The notes: generated by a model from the sequence alone, not told the origin. A DNA stretch of 64,000 bases from Halobaculum sp. MBLA0147 (GCF_041361345.1 NZ_JBGKAD010000004.1:62001-126000); one strand, 5' to 3'; shown: positions 33,315-41,464, counted from the first letter of the stretch. Made by a program: numbers and translations.

Positions 33315-34064
33315 ATGACTAACTCTGATCCGACTCAAGATTCCAACACAACAGTAAACTTCGGCGTGTCATTGATCTTTCTGATTTCTAGTGTTCTTTT
33401 TATGGTCTATGCTAGATCAGTGATTCTGCCAGAGCTTACCTACATCATCAATACAGCACCCGGTTTCACTTTTCCAGTTATTCTAATAGCAGGGGCTGCC
33501 CGCATTATGACCAGAATCATGCCCGTTCTCCTGTTCGGGATCTTTTTGATTACGAATCCACTCACAAGGAGATTCCTAGAAAGAGTCCCCTCTGCAGTCG
33601 AATCTGCGGCAACTAGTAATCTTGGTTGGTGGCTTCCATCTCTTCCAACTCCCCTGCCAGACAAAGAGGCTAACAACTCTTCATCGGGGTGGATTGAACG
33701 AGAGTACCCGCCGACTGCCTTCGGGTTCCAGAAGCGAACATGGACCATTGACAAAAGTGGTAGTGGGAAGAACTACCATGACAAATGTCTCAATTGTGGA
33801 AATTATACATACCACGGCGTTGAGAACCACTACGCACGGGAATTTGTGATCAGCGGGGTGCCAATCTGGCGAGACTCAGATGCTTCTGGATGGACAACTG
33901 AATGCCAAAAGTGTCATGAAGCAGATCTCGCAACGTATATTTCCCGAGCTGATAGCAACGAGCCGTGGAATCAGGACCAGGTGAGACCCCCAACTGACAA
34001 CCCTGATCAAGAAGTAACTCCAGACAAGTCTAAAAACACCGATCAAGAAACGAACCACAACTGA
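33315..34064 (+). CDS. Membrane protein with cytosolic Cys4 zinc module (paralogue of 62687 gene)
   Basis: 249 residues. Hydrophobic segments at about 17-33, 49-63 and 68-82 suggest two or three transmembrane helices. The soluble part holds CLNCGNYTYHGVENHYAREFVISGVPIW ... TTECQKC (about 156-201), a C-x2-C ... C-x2-C zinc site with a long conserved insert. The same module occurs in the gene at 62687 (CINC ... GVEHRYSKELVVAGFPLL ... VECDKC). Codon use here is clearly more AT-rich than in the flanking genes, a sign of recent arrival. A two-helix protein follows 3 nt downstream. The function is unknown; an exclusion or defence role is possible but unsupported. Confidence 0.65.
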   Translation: MTNSDPTQDSNTTVNFGVSLIFLISSVLFMVYARSVILPELTYIINTAPGFTFPVILIAGAARIMTRIMPVLLFGIFLITNPLTRRFLERVPSAVESAATSNLGWWLPSLPTPLPDKEANNSSSGWIEREYPPTAFGFQKRTWTIDKSGSGKNYHDKCLNCGNYTYHGVENHYAREFVISGVPIWRDSDASGWTTECQKCHEADLATYISRADSNEPWNQDQVRPPTDNPDQEVTPDKSKNTDQETNHN

Positions 34065-34067
34065 CGA

Positions 34068-34274
34068 ATGACCCCAACCACAAGAATCCGCTTGGTAGGA
34101 GGTATCGCAGTTGGAGTAATCGGTATTATCAACGTCTACCTGCTGTGGGCAGTCTCCTTCGGAGTAGTACAATCGCCACTTCTCAGCTCTGGCATTTCAC
34201 TGTTCTCACTGGCATCTTTACTCATCTCCCCATTTTACATTGCTGCAAAAGTGGACTCAGAGTGTCCCAAATAG
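34068..34274 (+). CDS. Small two-helix membrane protein
   Basis: 68 residues, starting 3 nt after the previous stop. Two hydrophobic segments (about 9-30 and 37-58) form a likely hairpin, with a short polar tail ending DSECPK. It is AT-rich like its partner at 33315. A similar small two-helix protein (62466) accompanies the paralogous zinc-module gene at 62687, so the two-gene arrangement seems to be conserved, though gene order is reversed. Function unknown. Confidence 0.6.
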   Translation: MTPTTRIRLVGGIAVGVIGIINVYLLWAVSFGVVQSPLLSSGISLFSLASLLISPFYIAAKVDSECPK

Positions 34275-34417
34275 TGGTTTAAACGTTTGATTGGGGCGCT
34301 TCCCCACAGACTCAAGTCAGCTGACACTCCCTTCCGAAAGTCGGACCCCAGATCCAGTATAGCAATATACAGTTTCCAACAAGAGCTCACAGAAGGAGGG
34401 CACATACGCCAGCAGCG

Positions 34418-34430
34418 TTTGTACCTCCAG
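34418..34430 (+). promoter_or_regulatory. GTTTGTAC-CAG box (TTTGTAC-CTC-CAG)
   Basis: Copy 16. It starts 24 nt before the ATG at 34442. Confidence 0.75.
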
Positions 34431-34441
34431 GTTTTTGTGAG

Positions 34442-35281
34442 ATGTCAGAAGCGACGCCAAACCAAGCGCAGGCGCCACTAACCAGCTACAAAGGCAACCG
34501 AACGCCTACAACCGGCAACACGTTCGAGTCGCCGGACGACGACGAACTCGAACACGTTATCGCCCCCGACTGGATGTACCCGTACGACGTCAACGACATC
34601 GAGGGGATTCACGAACTCAGACGCCGGATTCGCGACGCCGAAGAAGCGCTGAATGGGCTCAAAGCCTGGACCGAACTGATCAAAGACCACATCACGTTCG
34701 GCAATTCTGGAAAGGTCGGCAAGACCGTCGGTATTTACAATCTGAATACTGCACACGACTGCGTCAATCGAGGCACCGACTACTGCCAGGTGGGACCCGA
34801 TGAGTGCTACGCCGTTCGTGCCGAACACCGTCAGGTGCATCCGATCCACTACCGCCGACGCCAAGAGATCATATGGGACCACATCGACGCAAGCACGTTC
34901 GCCACTGCGTTCAAACGGATCGTCCGGCGGAAGCGAAACCGGGTTGATGCCCTACGAATCCCCCAGAGCGGCGACTTTCGCCACCAGCACGACCTACTGA
35001 AAGCCGAAGAAATCGCGCGGATTCTGCAACCGCAGTACAAAGTGTACACCTACACCGCGTCGACGTGGCTGGACCTGAGCGAAGCCGATGCACTCACGGT
35101 CAACGCTTCAAACGAACATGCAGCCGGCGCCGATCGACGATTCATCGTCGTCGAGGACACCGAAGACATCCCCCAGAACGGCATTCAGTGTCCGAAAGAC
35201 CTGACCGACGACATCTGGTGTGGGCAGTGTCAACTCTGTCTCGACTCCGATGCAGGTGATATCTACACAAAGAAGATCTAG
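34442..35281 (+). CDS. gp88-like cysteine-rich protein with N-terminal PIP box, copy 1
   Basis: 279 residues. The core matches phage gp88 proteins: VGIYNLNTAHDC ... DYCQVGPDECYA, RRRQEIIWDHID, ALRIPQSGDFRHQHDLLKAEEIARIL and YKVYTYTAST. Three cysteines in the first cluster (DC, YC, ECYA) and four in the C-terminal region (QCP ... WCGQCQLC) suggest one or two Fe-S clusters. The layout recalls radical SAM enzymes with an extra C-terminal cluster, although the classic CxxxCxxC is absent. The N-terminus carries Q10-A-P-L13-T-S-Y16, a PIP-box-like motif. It is about half identical to the gene at 36039. The reaction is unknown; in phages, gp88 genes lie among replication and DNA-modification genes. 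Confidence 0.7.
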   Translation: MSEATPNQAQAPLTSYKGNRTPTTGNTFESPDDDELEHVIAPDWMYPYDVNDIEGIHELRRRIRDAEEALNGLKAWTELIKDHITFGNSGKVGKTVGIYNLNTAHDCVNRGTDYCQVGPDECYAVRAEHRQVHPIHYRRRQEIIWDHIDASTFATAFKRIVRRKRNRVDALRIPQSGDFRHQHDLLKAEEIARILQPQYKVYTYTASTWLDLSEADALTVNASNEHAAGADRRFIVVEDTEDIPQNGIQCPKDLTDDIWCGQCQLCLDSDAGDIYTKKI

Positions 35282-35295
35282 ACCACGTCAAAGTG

Positions 35296-35308
35296 TTTGT
35301 TTTCCCAG
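35296..35308 (+). promoter_or_regulatory. GTTTGTAC-CAG box variant (TTTGTTT-TCC-CAG)
   Basis: Copy 17. It starts 75 nt before the ATG at 35371; an ATG at 35312 opens only a 14-codon ORF. Confidence 0.5.
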
Positions 35309-35370
35309 AGAATGGTTGGGGTGGCCGCACCCCTGGATAGGTATCGAGCAAGTTAATCGACATTACAAAT

Positions 35371-35775
35371 ATGACCACTGAACACATTGCCACGGCAGGC
35401 AACACGCCAGAAGTATCGAATCCAGATGAGCTAGAGACGGCCCTCGACGAGTTCACACTGCTCGTCGGCCCACATGCCTCAGACACCAACATCCAAGTGA
35501 AGCGTGGGAAACTGCACGTGGCCGGAAATGGGTATCTTCGACCAGTCCATCACCCGACTACCGAGGCTGAGCACAGAGACCCGTACGCAGATCCAGACTG
35601 GAAGGAGTTCACCGAGAAGGTGACACCCCACATCAATACGCCTCTCAAGATCAGGACTGTGGCACACACCAAATTCCGCTGGAAACCAGGAGCCGAGGTG
35701 CTCACCTTGTCGCCAGACGGGACGTTGACGCGGCTTAAGCTGGGAGAAACCGAAGAACAGGTCTTGGTTGAGTAG
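35371..35775 (+). CDS. Hypothetical protein
   Basis: 134 residues between the two gp88-like genes. It is alpha/beta without cysteines: LETALDEFTLLVGPHASDTNIQVKRGKLHVAGNGYLRPVHHP, then FTEKVTPHINTPLKIRTVAHTKFRWKPGAEVLTLSP. The beta-rich pattern with an N-terminal helix could be a small barrel or clamp-binding domain, but no family is recognised. A variant box lies 75 nt upstream. The 263 nt from 35776 to 36038 hold only the intergenic motif and the next box. Confidence 0.55.
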   Translation: MTTEHIATAGNTPEVSNPDELETALDEFTLLVGPHASDTNIQVKRGKLHVAGNGYLRPVHHPTTEAEHRDPYADPDWKEFTEKVTPHINTPLKIRTVAHTKFRWKPGAEVLTLSPDGTLTRLKLGETEEQVLVE

Positions 35776-35976
35776 AGCCCAGATCCACTCTCCCCCATCA
35801 CGTCAGAGAGAGTCGACTATCAAAAAGGACGAATTAGACCTAGACACCCGACAAGTAGGCCAATCCATTGGGAACTTCGAGACGATAGGTATCACTGAAG
35901 AATACATACTGGTATCACAAGACCACTACCGTCTATCAGAGGAAGAAGTAGGGTTCGTGCTTGTGTGCACGGTTCC

Positions 35977-35994
35977 ATGCACGAAGATCCCACA
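35977..35994 (+). repeat. CGAAGA-N-CCCAC intergenic motif, copy 5
   Basis: CACGAAGATCCCACAGAG, about 33 nt upstream of the box at 36010. Confidence 0.4.
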
Positions 35995-36009
35995 GAGTGT
36001 GTAGAGGGG

Positions 36010-36022
36010 TTTGTACTCACAG
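36010..36022 (+). promoter_or_regulatory. GTTTGTAC-CAG box (TTTGTAC-TCA-CAG)
   Basis: Copy 18. It starts 29 nt before the ATG at 36039. Confidence 0.75.
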
Positions 36023-36038
36023 TTGAGGGTGAGTAGTC

Positions 36039-36887
36039 ATGCCTGCAGAGCCTAGCTCCCAGACATCGTTTACCCAATTCTCTCAAGACGGGACACTGCC
36101 CTCGTCTGGACACGAATACGATCCGCCTGATGACAGTGAACTGTCGAAGACGATCGCTCCAGACTGGCTGTATCCGTGGCCTGTGGAGGAAGTCAATGGC
36201 ATCCACGAACTTCGTGCTCGCATCCGCGACGCAGAAGCAGCAGTAAATCCCCTCACTGAGTGGACGGAAATCCTCAATGACCACCTGAATTTCGGCAACA
36301 ACGGCAAGCTCTCGGACCAAATCGGTGTCTTCAACTTCAACTCGGCGACAGACTGTCTGAATCTCGGGACCGACCGCTGCCAAGTCTCAGAAGGGGACTG
36401 TTACGCGAAGAACAACGAGCGGTTTCCTAACGCGCTATCGTACCGTCGCCGACAAGAAATCGTGTGGGATCATCTTGACCCGGCCACGTTCGCTGACGCC
36501 TTCGACCGTGTAGCACGCCGAAAGCGGACAGACGTATCCATCTTGCGGCTCTCGCAGTCCGGCGACTTCCGGAACAGACACGATGTGCTGAAGGCGGAAG
36601 CGATCGCCAACATCCTCGCTCCACAGTACGACGTGTACACCTACACAGCTTCCAGCTGGCTCCCATTCGACGAGACAGACACGCTAACTGTGAACGCTTC
36701 CAATCCGAACATCGACAGCGCAGACCGTCGGTTCGTCGTCGTCGACGACGTCGAATCCATCCCGGAGGATGGAATTCGATGCCCCGAAGACCTATCTGAC
36801 GGTGAAGTTGAGTGCGGCCAATGCAGGCTCTGTATCGACAAAGACGCTGGTAACGTGTACATTCAGAACCTCTACGCGGACGACTGA
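36039..36887 (+). CDS. gp88-like cysteine-rich protein with N-terminal PIP box, copy 2
   Basis: 282 residues, paralogue of the gene at 34442, with the same blocks: FNFNSATDC ... DRCQVSEGDCYA, YRRRQEIVWDHLD, ILRLSQSGDFRNRHDVLKAEAIANIL, YDVYTYTASS, and the C-terminal CGQCRLC. The cysteine spacing is kept in both copies, so a metal or Fe-S cluster is likely functional. Its N-terminus has Q8-T-S-F11-T-Q-F14, again a PIP-box-like motif although the surrounding N-terminal sequence differs from copy 1; this argues that PCNA binding is selected. The two copies may form a heteromer or act on different substrates. Confidence 0.7.
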   Translation: MPAEPSSQTSFTQFSQDGTLPSSGHEYDPPDDSELSKTIAPDWLYPWPVEEVNGIHELRARIRDAEAAVNPLTEWTEILNDHLNFGNNGKLSDQIGVFNFNSATDCLNLGTDRCQVSEGDCYAKNNERFPNALSYRRRQEIVWDHLDPATFADAFDRVARRKRTDVSILRLSQSGDFRNRHDVLKAEAIANILAPQYDVYTYTASSWLPFDETDTLTVNASNPNIDSADRRFVVVDDVESIPEDGIRCPEDLSDGEVECGQCRLCIDKDAGNVYIQNLYADD

Positions 36888-36906
36888 ACGACAGTCTCTT
36901 TGATCG

Positions 36907-36922
36907 AAGAGCCCACGATGGA
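36907..36922 (+). repeat. CGAAGA-N-CCCAC intergenic motif, copy 6
   Basis: TCGAAGAGCCCACGATGG, about 20 nt after the stop of the second gp88-like gene, with no GTTTGTAC-CAG box after it. Confidence 0.35.
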
Positions 36923-37126
36923 GGAGTGCGGTGCCAATACGACCGACGAGGAGGGCGGTGTCCACCAGTTCCCCCTGCTGGAGACGAGCCCTCTCGCGGC
37001 GTACCTCAGCTGAGTGATGTCGGGTTGCCGGCACCAGAGGAATTCATCGCCCACGGGATAAAGCCACCGCCCTCACCTCCCTGTCGTTTAAGTGGGCCAC
37101 ACCAGTAGTTGCTGGTGGAGATAGAT

Positions 37127-37585
37127 ATGGTCCCTCCAAGCTCTTCGACACAGCGATCGCCGGCTGCAGAGTCTGTCTCGGTTCCTGCACAGGCGGATTT
37201 CGACCAGTTCTTTCGAGACGACCTCCTCGCACAGTGGGAGATTCCTACCGCGCGGGCGCTGGCAGCACGGGTCGCCGAGGAACTCGCCACGCGGCTCTCG
37301 GACCCCACGCGGCTGTCAGTCGAGATCATCCAGGCAGCGCCTGTTGCCTTCGAACAGGCCTTCCTTGAGCTGGCCTCGGTACCGATGCTCCCTGAAGTGG
37401 CTGCAGTTGCTCGCGAACAACTCCGGGACCGGGCCGTGACCGTCCTCAGTGGGCACGAACTCGGCACCGGCTCCGAGTTCCTGTTTTCCGTCACAGAAGT
37501 GCTCACGCAGGAGTTCCTCAACGAACTCCAGCGTGCCTTCGACGCCCGGTTCTCACCAGTCGTCGGTCCCCAGGACAGCCAGTGA
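37127..37585 (+). CDS. Helical hypothetical protein with canonical PIP box
   Basis: 152 residues. Near the N-terminus Q22-A-D-F25-D-Q-F28-F29 is the best PCNA-interacting motif in the window, with both aromatic residues. The rest is helical with an ARALAARVAEELATRL segment and repeated LxxE/LxxA heptads, so it may be a helical bundle. The ATG at 37127 follows a GGTGGAG Shine-Dalgarno-like sequence (37114-37120); a TTTAAG TATA-like element lies about 40 nt upstream. It lacks the shared GTTTGTAC-CAG box. Family not recognised. Confidence 0.65.
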   Translation: MVPPSSSTQRSPAAESVSVPAQADFDQFFRDDLLAQWEIPTARALAARVAEELATRLSDPTRLSVEIIQAAPVAFEQAFLELASVPMLPEVAAVAREQLRDRAVTVLSGHELGTGSEFLFSVTEVLTQEFLNELQRAFDARFSPVVGPQDSQ

Positions 37586-37589
37586 ACTA

Positions 37590-37611
37590 CCACGGGCGCG
37601 GTGGCCCGTGG
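37590..37611. terminator. Hairpin between convergent genes
   Basis: CCACGGGC / GCCCGTGG with a 6-nt loop, 5 nt after the stop at 37585 and 32 nt before the end of the convergent lipoprotein gene. It may serve as a bidirectional transcription stop or an RNA stability element. Confidence 0.45.
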
Positions 37612-37642
37612 CTACCCGTGGATTAATAGAAAAGCGTCGTCG

Positions 37643-38896
37643 CTAGTTGATCTGGTCCGTCACCAGCACCACTTTGTCGTCGATGGAGACCCGGATCTCG
37701 ACCGACAAGGTCTGGATCACGAACAGATCACCAGTCACGGGACTCCCCACGGACAAGCGTGGGTTGAGCTCCTCATCAGTGACTGCGATGTAGATGCGCT
37801 CACCGGGTTCGATCGCTTGGTCAATCGTCACCGTCTTCTGGATACTCTCGACAGCGAACGTGATCTCGGCGCCTGCCGGGATAGTGTTGTTCCCACGGAG
37901 CGTCGCTTCGATCTGGCCGTTCCGGAGTTGCGTCTCGAAGCTCGAACTCCGAGCCTCGGCACTCTCGTACCAGTTGGGCTCAGAGACCGTCGTCTCGTTG
38001 ATATCGCGGAAGGTCGTTACCCCCTTCTGCTGATAGATGGTCTCCCCTGCCACGTTTGCGAACCCGGCAGCGTATTCGAACTGCTTGATGACGCCGTCTT
38101 CGGTCACGTACATCTCGATCACCAACTGCGAGAGATTGAGTCGATCAACGCCGGTCAACTCTCCACTCAGCTTCGGGAGGCTCCTGTTCGCGACGCCACT
38201 GTACACGATCACAGTCTCACCGTCGAACGTCCGTGTAGTCTGGGCCGTCAGATCCACATGCTGGGCAAGCGCATACATCTCCTCAGCCCGGGGGTAGGCC
38301 TCATGCGGGTAGACGACTCTATACGGGTACGCCCACTCTTCGGTGAGCGATCCATCATTCAAGACATCGCGGACACCAACTGTCCGGCGGTTCGGCGCGT
38401 AGCCCCGGAAATCAGCGTCACCGAGCAACTGCTTTTCGCCGTCGACCACGACCTCACCTTCCTCCAGTGCGACCTGGTGGGTGAAATTGTACTCGTACGG
38501 CCCGTCTCCAGTGATGTCCTCCCGCGTGGCATGTCGCGTGAAGTTGTCTGCGTTCTGAATACGCTGGTTGTGTGTCGCGAAGAGATTCCGCGTCACGCCG
38601 TCTTTACTCGCGCCGGCCGGGAACGACACATCGGCGAATGGACCGCTACTCGTGTCTGCACTTGACGGCGTCGCTGTTGACGTCGAAGTAGCCGTGGCCG
38701 TTCCACCGGCACTCCCGGTGCTCGATGACGACGATGACGTGGTCGTAGCTGACGCTGCTGTACTAGCAGGAGTCTGTGATTGTGCCGGGGCAGTACTCGT
38801 ACTGGTCTCGGCCGGCCCACCTGCAGGGCCACCGAGCCCACAGCCTGCCAGAAGGACACAGGCCGCGAGCGCAAGAGCTTGAACAGTGGTTCGCAT
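37643..38896 (-). CDS. Haloarchaeal lipoprotein (DUF7537-like)
   Basis: 417 residues from the ATG at 38896, chosen because it gives a clean lipoprotein signal: MRTTVQALALAACVLLAGC with lipobox LAGC, cysteine at 19. A Ser/Thr/Gly/Ala-rich linker (about 25-85) follows. A domain then begins VSFPAGASKDGVTRNLFATHNQRI, similar in style to DUF7537 lipoproteins (PGxSxDGV ... AH). The remainder is beta-rich. It should be anchored on the outer face of the membrane. The C-terminal 120 residues look like a separate beta-sandwich with an ITFAVES strand. Ligand unknown. It belongs to the accessory part, without the shared box. Confidence 0.7.
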   Translation of the reverse strand: MRTTVQALALAACVLLAGCGLGGPAGGPAETSTSTAPAQSQTPASTAASATTTSSSSSSTGSAGGTATATSTSTATPSSADTSSGPFADVSFPAGASKDGVTRNLFATHNQRIQNADNFTRHATREDITGDGPYEYNFTHQVALEEGEVVVDGEKQLLGDADFRGYAPNRRTVGVRDVLNDGSLTEEWAYPYRVVYPHEAYPRAEEMYALAQHVDLTAQTTRTFDGETVIVYSGVANRSLPKLSGELTGVDRLNLSQLVIEMYVTEDGVIKQFEYAAGFANVAGETIYQQKGVTTFRDINETTVSEPNWYESAEARSSSFETQLRNGQIEATLRGNNTIPAGAEITFAVESIQKTVTIDQAIEPGERIYIAVTDEELNPRLSVGSPVTGDLFVIQTLSVEIRVSIDDKVVLVTDQIN

Positions 38897-39023
38897 GGAC
38901 ACACATCGATACCGCGGTACCGCACAAAAACGTGTGGATACCACCTCACGTGTTCGTCGGAATAAGAGGCGTATACGCCCCGAAACAGCAGAACAGCCCC
39001 TGACAGTTTCGGCGTCGAACAAC

Positions 39024-40850
39024 TTAAGACTCGCCGAGACTCCCAGTCGACGACGACGAGTATACGTCCTCACCAACAGACGACACCGCGTCACGGAGAC
39101 TCTCGACGTTGTCCTCCAGCCTCTCTGGCTCAGGATCGCTCTCTGAGAGGAGTGATTTCAGTGCGTCCATCTCCTGCTTGACTGTCTCAAGTGTCTGGTC
39201 TGCGACCTCGTCGGAGTACTCAGACAGAGACTCCTCAGCATCAGCGATCAAGTCACGAGCCTCCCCACGCAGCTTGATCAACCGCTTCTCGCGCGCGTCC
39301 TCCTCAGCGTGGATCTCTGCCTGTCGCTTCAATTCCTCGATCTTCTCCTGTGACAGCCCCGTCCGACCCTCAACGTCGACAGAGGAGCTGTTGCTCGTCG
39401 CACGGTCAGTAGCAGTGACGTTCAACAGGCCGTCGTGATCGATCCGCATCGTGACCTCGATTCTGGGGTCACCCGCAGGCTGTGGTTCAATCCCGGTGAG
39501 CCGGAACTGGGCGAGCAACTCGTTGTTGTCGACCATTTCAGCTTCGCCCTGATACACCTGAATCGAGACACTTGTCTGGTTGTCCGAAGCCGTCGTGAAC
39601 ACTCGCGTCCGCTCAGTAGGATATGACTTCCCAGATTCAATGATCGGTTTGAACACACCGCCTTCCTCGGCAACACCGATACTGAGCGCGAGGTTGTCGA
39701 CAAGTACGATATCTTCAGTCTTGTCGTCCAACGTTCCGCCGTGGATAGCGGCACCTTTGGCAACAGCGCGTTCTGGGTCCTCAAGCTGTGGCTCGGTCCC
39801 GATGACATCTTCGATCAGGTCCTGTACTTGCGGCATCCGCGACGCCCCTCCGACGAGCAAGACATCATCGACATCGTCGGTGTTACCGTTTACACCGGTT
39901 CGAATCGCTTTCTGGATCGGGTCACGGGTTTCCTCAAGGAGATGCGAGGTGACGGTCTGGAATTCTTCACGGGTGACATCAATCTCGACAGTCTTGACAT
40001 TATTCTCCTCACCCGCCAACCTAATGAATGGAACTGATACTGTCGCCTTCTTATTTGACGCGAGTTGATGCTTCGTCTCTTTCACTGCTTTGCGGAGTTG
40101 CTGTTCAGTCCCGAGCCCAGCATCGTCATCGCTCTCTTTGAGGAGATCGTGTTCCCTAAGATATTGTCTGTCCCTCGGCGGATCACCGTACTTTTCCTCG
40201 ATCCTCTCTCTGATGTACTTTTTGAACTCGTCAGTCCAGTCTTCGCCACCAAGATCCTTGTTCCCCGTTGTCGCCGTAACCTCGAAGACACCACCGCCAG
40301 CCTTCACCATCGAGAGGTCAAACGTCCCCCCACCAAGGTCGAACACAAGCAGATTCTTCGATTCGTTCGAGTCACGGTCATACCCGTAACTAAGAGCCGC
40401 AGCGGTCGGCTCGGGCAGCAGCCGCTGGACGTCAATCCCGGCGATTTCGGCAGCGTCCTTGGTTGCCTTCTTTTGATTGTCGCTCCAGTACGCTGGGACC
40501 GTGATCACTGCCTGCTCAAACTCTTCGTTGTGGGTCTCACCACACTCACTCATCACCGTCTTCAAGATGTCAGCAGACACCTGTTCAGGCCGCAACTCGT
40601 TCCCGCCTGCCTCAACACGGATGTCGTCACCCATCTGCCGCTTAATCTCAGCGACAGTGTTCTCGGGATCGCTGTTCTGCTGCGAAAGAGCTGCATTACC
40701 GACCGTGACATCCTCACCGGCGTAATGAACGACAGAGGGAGTCTGTTCCTCCCCTTCACGATTGCGGACGATATCTGCCTGCTGCGATGAATCATACACC
40801 GCCAGCAAGGTGTTTGTCGTACCCAGATCTACGCCAACAGTCGTGCTCAT
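39024..40850 (-). CDS. dnaK: Hsp70 chaperone DnaK
   Basis: 608 residues from ATG 40850, which has a TTTAAC box about 27 nt upstream; an in-frame ATG at 40859 is less likely. It is a full-length Hsp70: VGVDLGTTNTLLAVYD (phosphate 1), VITVPAYWSDNQKKATKDAAEIAGIDVQRLLPEPTAAALSYGYD, LLVFDLGGGTFDLSMV (phosphate 2), VLLVGGASRMPQVQDLI (adenosine loop), then the substrate-binding domain. The C-terminal lid is short and lacks a DnaK-typical glycine-rich tail. Neither DnaJ nor GrpE is present in the window, so it would depend on host co-chaperones or act alone. It may be an extra, element-specific copy; chromosomal dnaK operons normally contain the partners. Confidence 0.93.
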   Translation of the reverse strand: MSTTVGVDLGTTNTLLAVYDSSQQADIVRNREGEEQTPSVVHYAGEDVTVGNAALSQQNSDPENTVAEIKRQMGDDIRVEAGGNELRPEQVSADILKTVMSECGETHNEEFEQAVITVPAYWSDNQKKATKDAAEIAGIDVQRLLPEPTAAALSYGYDRDSNESKNLLVFDLGGGTFDLSMVKAGGGVFEVTATTGNKDLGGEDWTDEFKKYIRERIEEKYGDPPRDRQYLREHDLLKESDDDAGLGTEQQLRKAVKETKHQLASNKKATVSVPFIRLAGEENNVKTVEIDVTREEFQTVTSHLLEETRDPIQKAIRTGVNGNTDDVDDVLLVGGASRMPQVQDLIEDVIGTEPQLEDPERAVAKGAAIHGGTLDDKTEDIVLVDNLALSIGVAEEGGVFKPIIESGKSYPTERTRVFTTASDNQTSVSIQVYQGEAEMVDNNELLAQFRLTGIEPQPAGDPRIEVTMRIDHDGLLNVTATDRATSNSSSVDVEGRTGLSQEKIEELKRQAEIHAEEDAREKRLIKLRGEARDLIADAEESLSEYSDEVADQTLETVKQEMDALKSLLSESDPEPERLEDNVESLRDAVSSVGEDVYSSSSTGSLGES

Positions 40851-40874
40851 ACCCACCATAAACCCCCGTCAACT

Positions 40875-40880
40875 GTTAAA
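40875..40880 (-). promoter_or_regulatory. TATA-like box of dnaK
   Basis: TTTAAC on the minus strand, centred 27 nt upstream of the ATG at 40850. It is consistent with a leaderless transcript. Confidence 0.5.
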
Positions 40881-40906
40881 CATACCGCTAGCAGGTACCT
40901 GACTGG

Positions 40907-41338
40907 CTACTCAGCGATCAGTGGGTGCCACGTCTGAAACGCGTGGCGGGCGTGTGCCTCGAAGAGCGAGGGAGACCGATCGAACAGAATCTCTGGCAAC
41001 TCCACCCGCTGGATTTCTCCGATCGGTGAATCGATCGCAACAGGTAGACAGATCCCACGCTGCGACTCAATCACCCTAGCATTGGTTATGCCACTGAGAG
41101 GCTCATCTGGCCCCTCATACTCCGGCGGGAGAGACGGCAGTTCAAGACTATTATCGATGAATCGCTCCCATCGAATAGCCCACAACACCACAGGCTCAGG
41201 CGGCCCCTCCGCAGCGTTATTGAGAAGTTCGAACTCAAGTGCTACTGGGATTTCCGGGCTGCGAGCGCGATCAGGAGGCACACCCATCACCTCAATCGGT
41301 GTATCAATCGGGCTAGAGGGGGCATCACGCTCTGGCAT
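40907..41338 (-). CDS. Hypothetical protein
   Basis: 143 residues, proline- and glutamate-rich, with no signal peptide, cysteine cluster or long hydrophobic stretch. It contains LEFELLNNAAEGPPEPVVLWAIRWERFID in the middle and a C-terminal SPSLFEAHARHAFQTWHPLIAE. The beta-strand pattern suggests a small immunoglobulin-like or barrel fold. The gene is 57 nt upstream of dnaK on the same strand but dnaK has its own TATA box. Family not recognised. Confidence 0.6.
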   Translation of the reverse strand: MPERDAPSSPIDTPIEVMGVPPDRARSPEIPVALEFELLNNAAEGPPEPVVLWAIRWERFIDNSLELPSLPPEYEGPDEPLSGITNARVIESQRGICLPVAIDSPIGEIQRVELPEILFDRSPSLFEAHARHAFQTWHPLIAE

Positions 41339-41434
41339 AGCTCTCTGACACTGATATACAGTGACGCATGGATTAAAACACCAACGAATACCTCACGCAC
41401 CCCCCATCTTTCACCAGAACACCAGACCCCGTGG

Positions 41435-41440
41435 CTTATC
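41435..41440 (+). promoter_or_regulatory. TATA-like box of the gene at 41465
   Basis: CTTATC centred about 28 nt before the ATG at 41465, the spacing expected for a leaderless gene. Confidence 0.4.
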
Positions 41441-41464
41441 AGGAGAGCCGCGGTATACCCCGGT

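Noticed and set aside
35768-36004. 78-codon frame from a TTG start between the gp88-like genes
   Set aside because: The start is a TTG overlapping the previous gene, the 3' end runs through the shared intergenic motif, and the composition is not typical; treated as non-coding.
40812-40826. GTTTGTCGTACCCAG string resembling the shared box
   Set aside because: It lies inside the 5' coding part of dnaK on the other strand, has the wrong spacing, and no + strand gene follows it.
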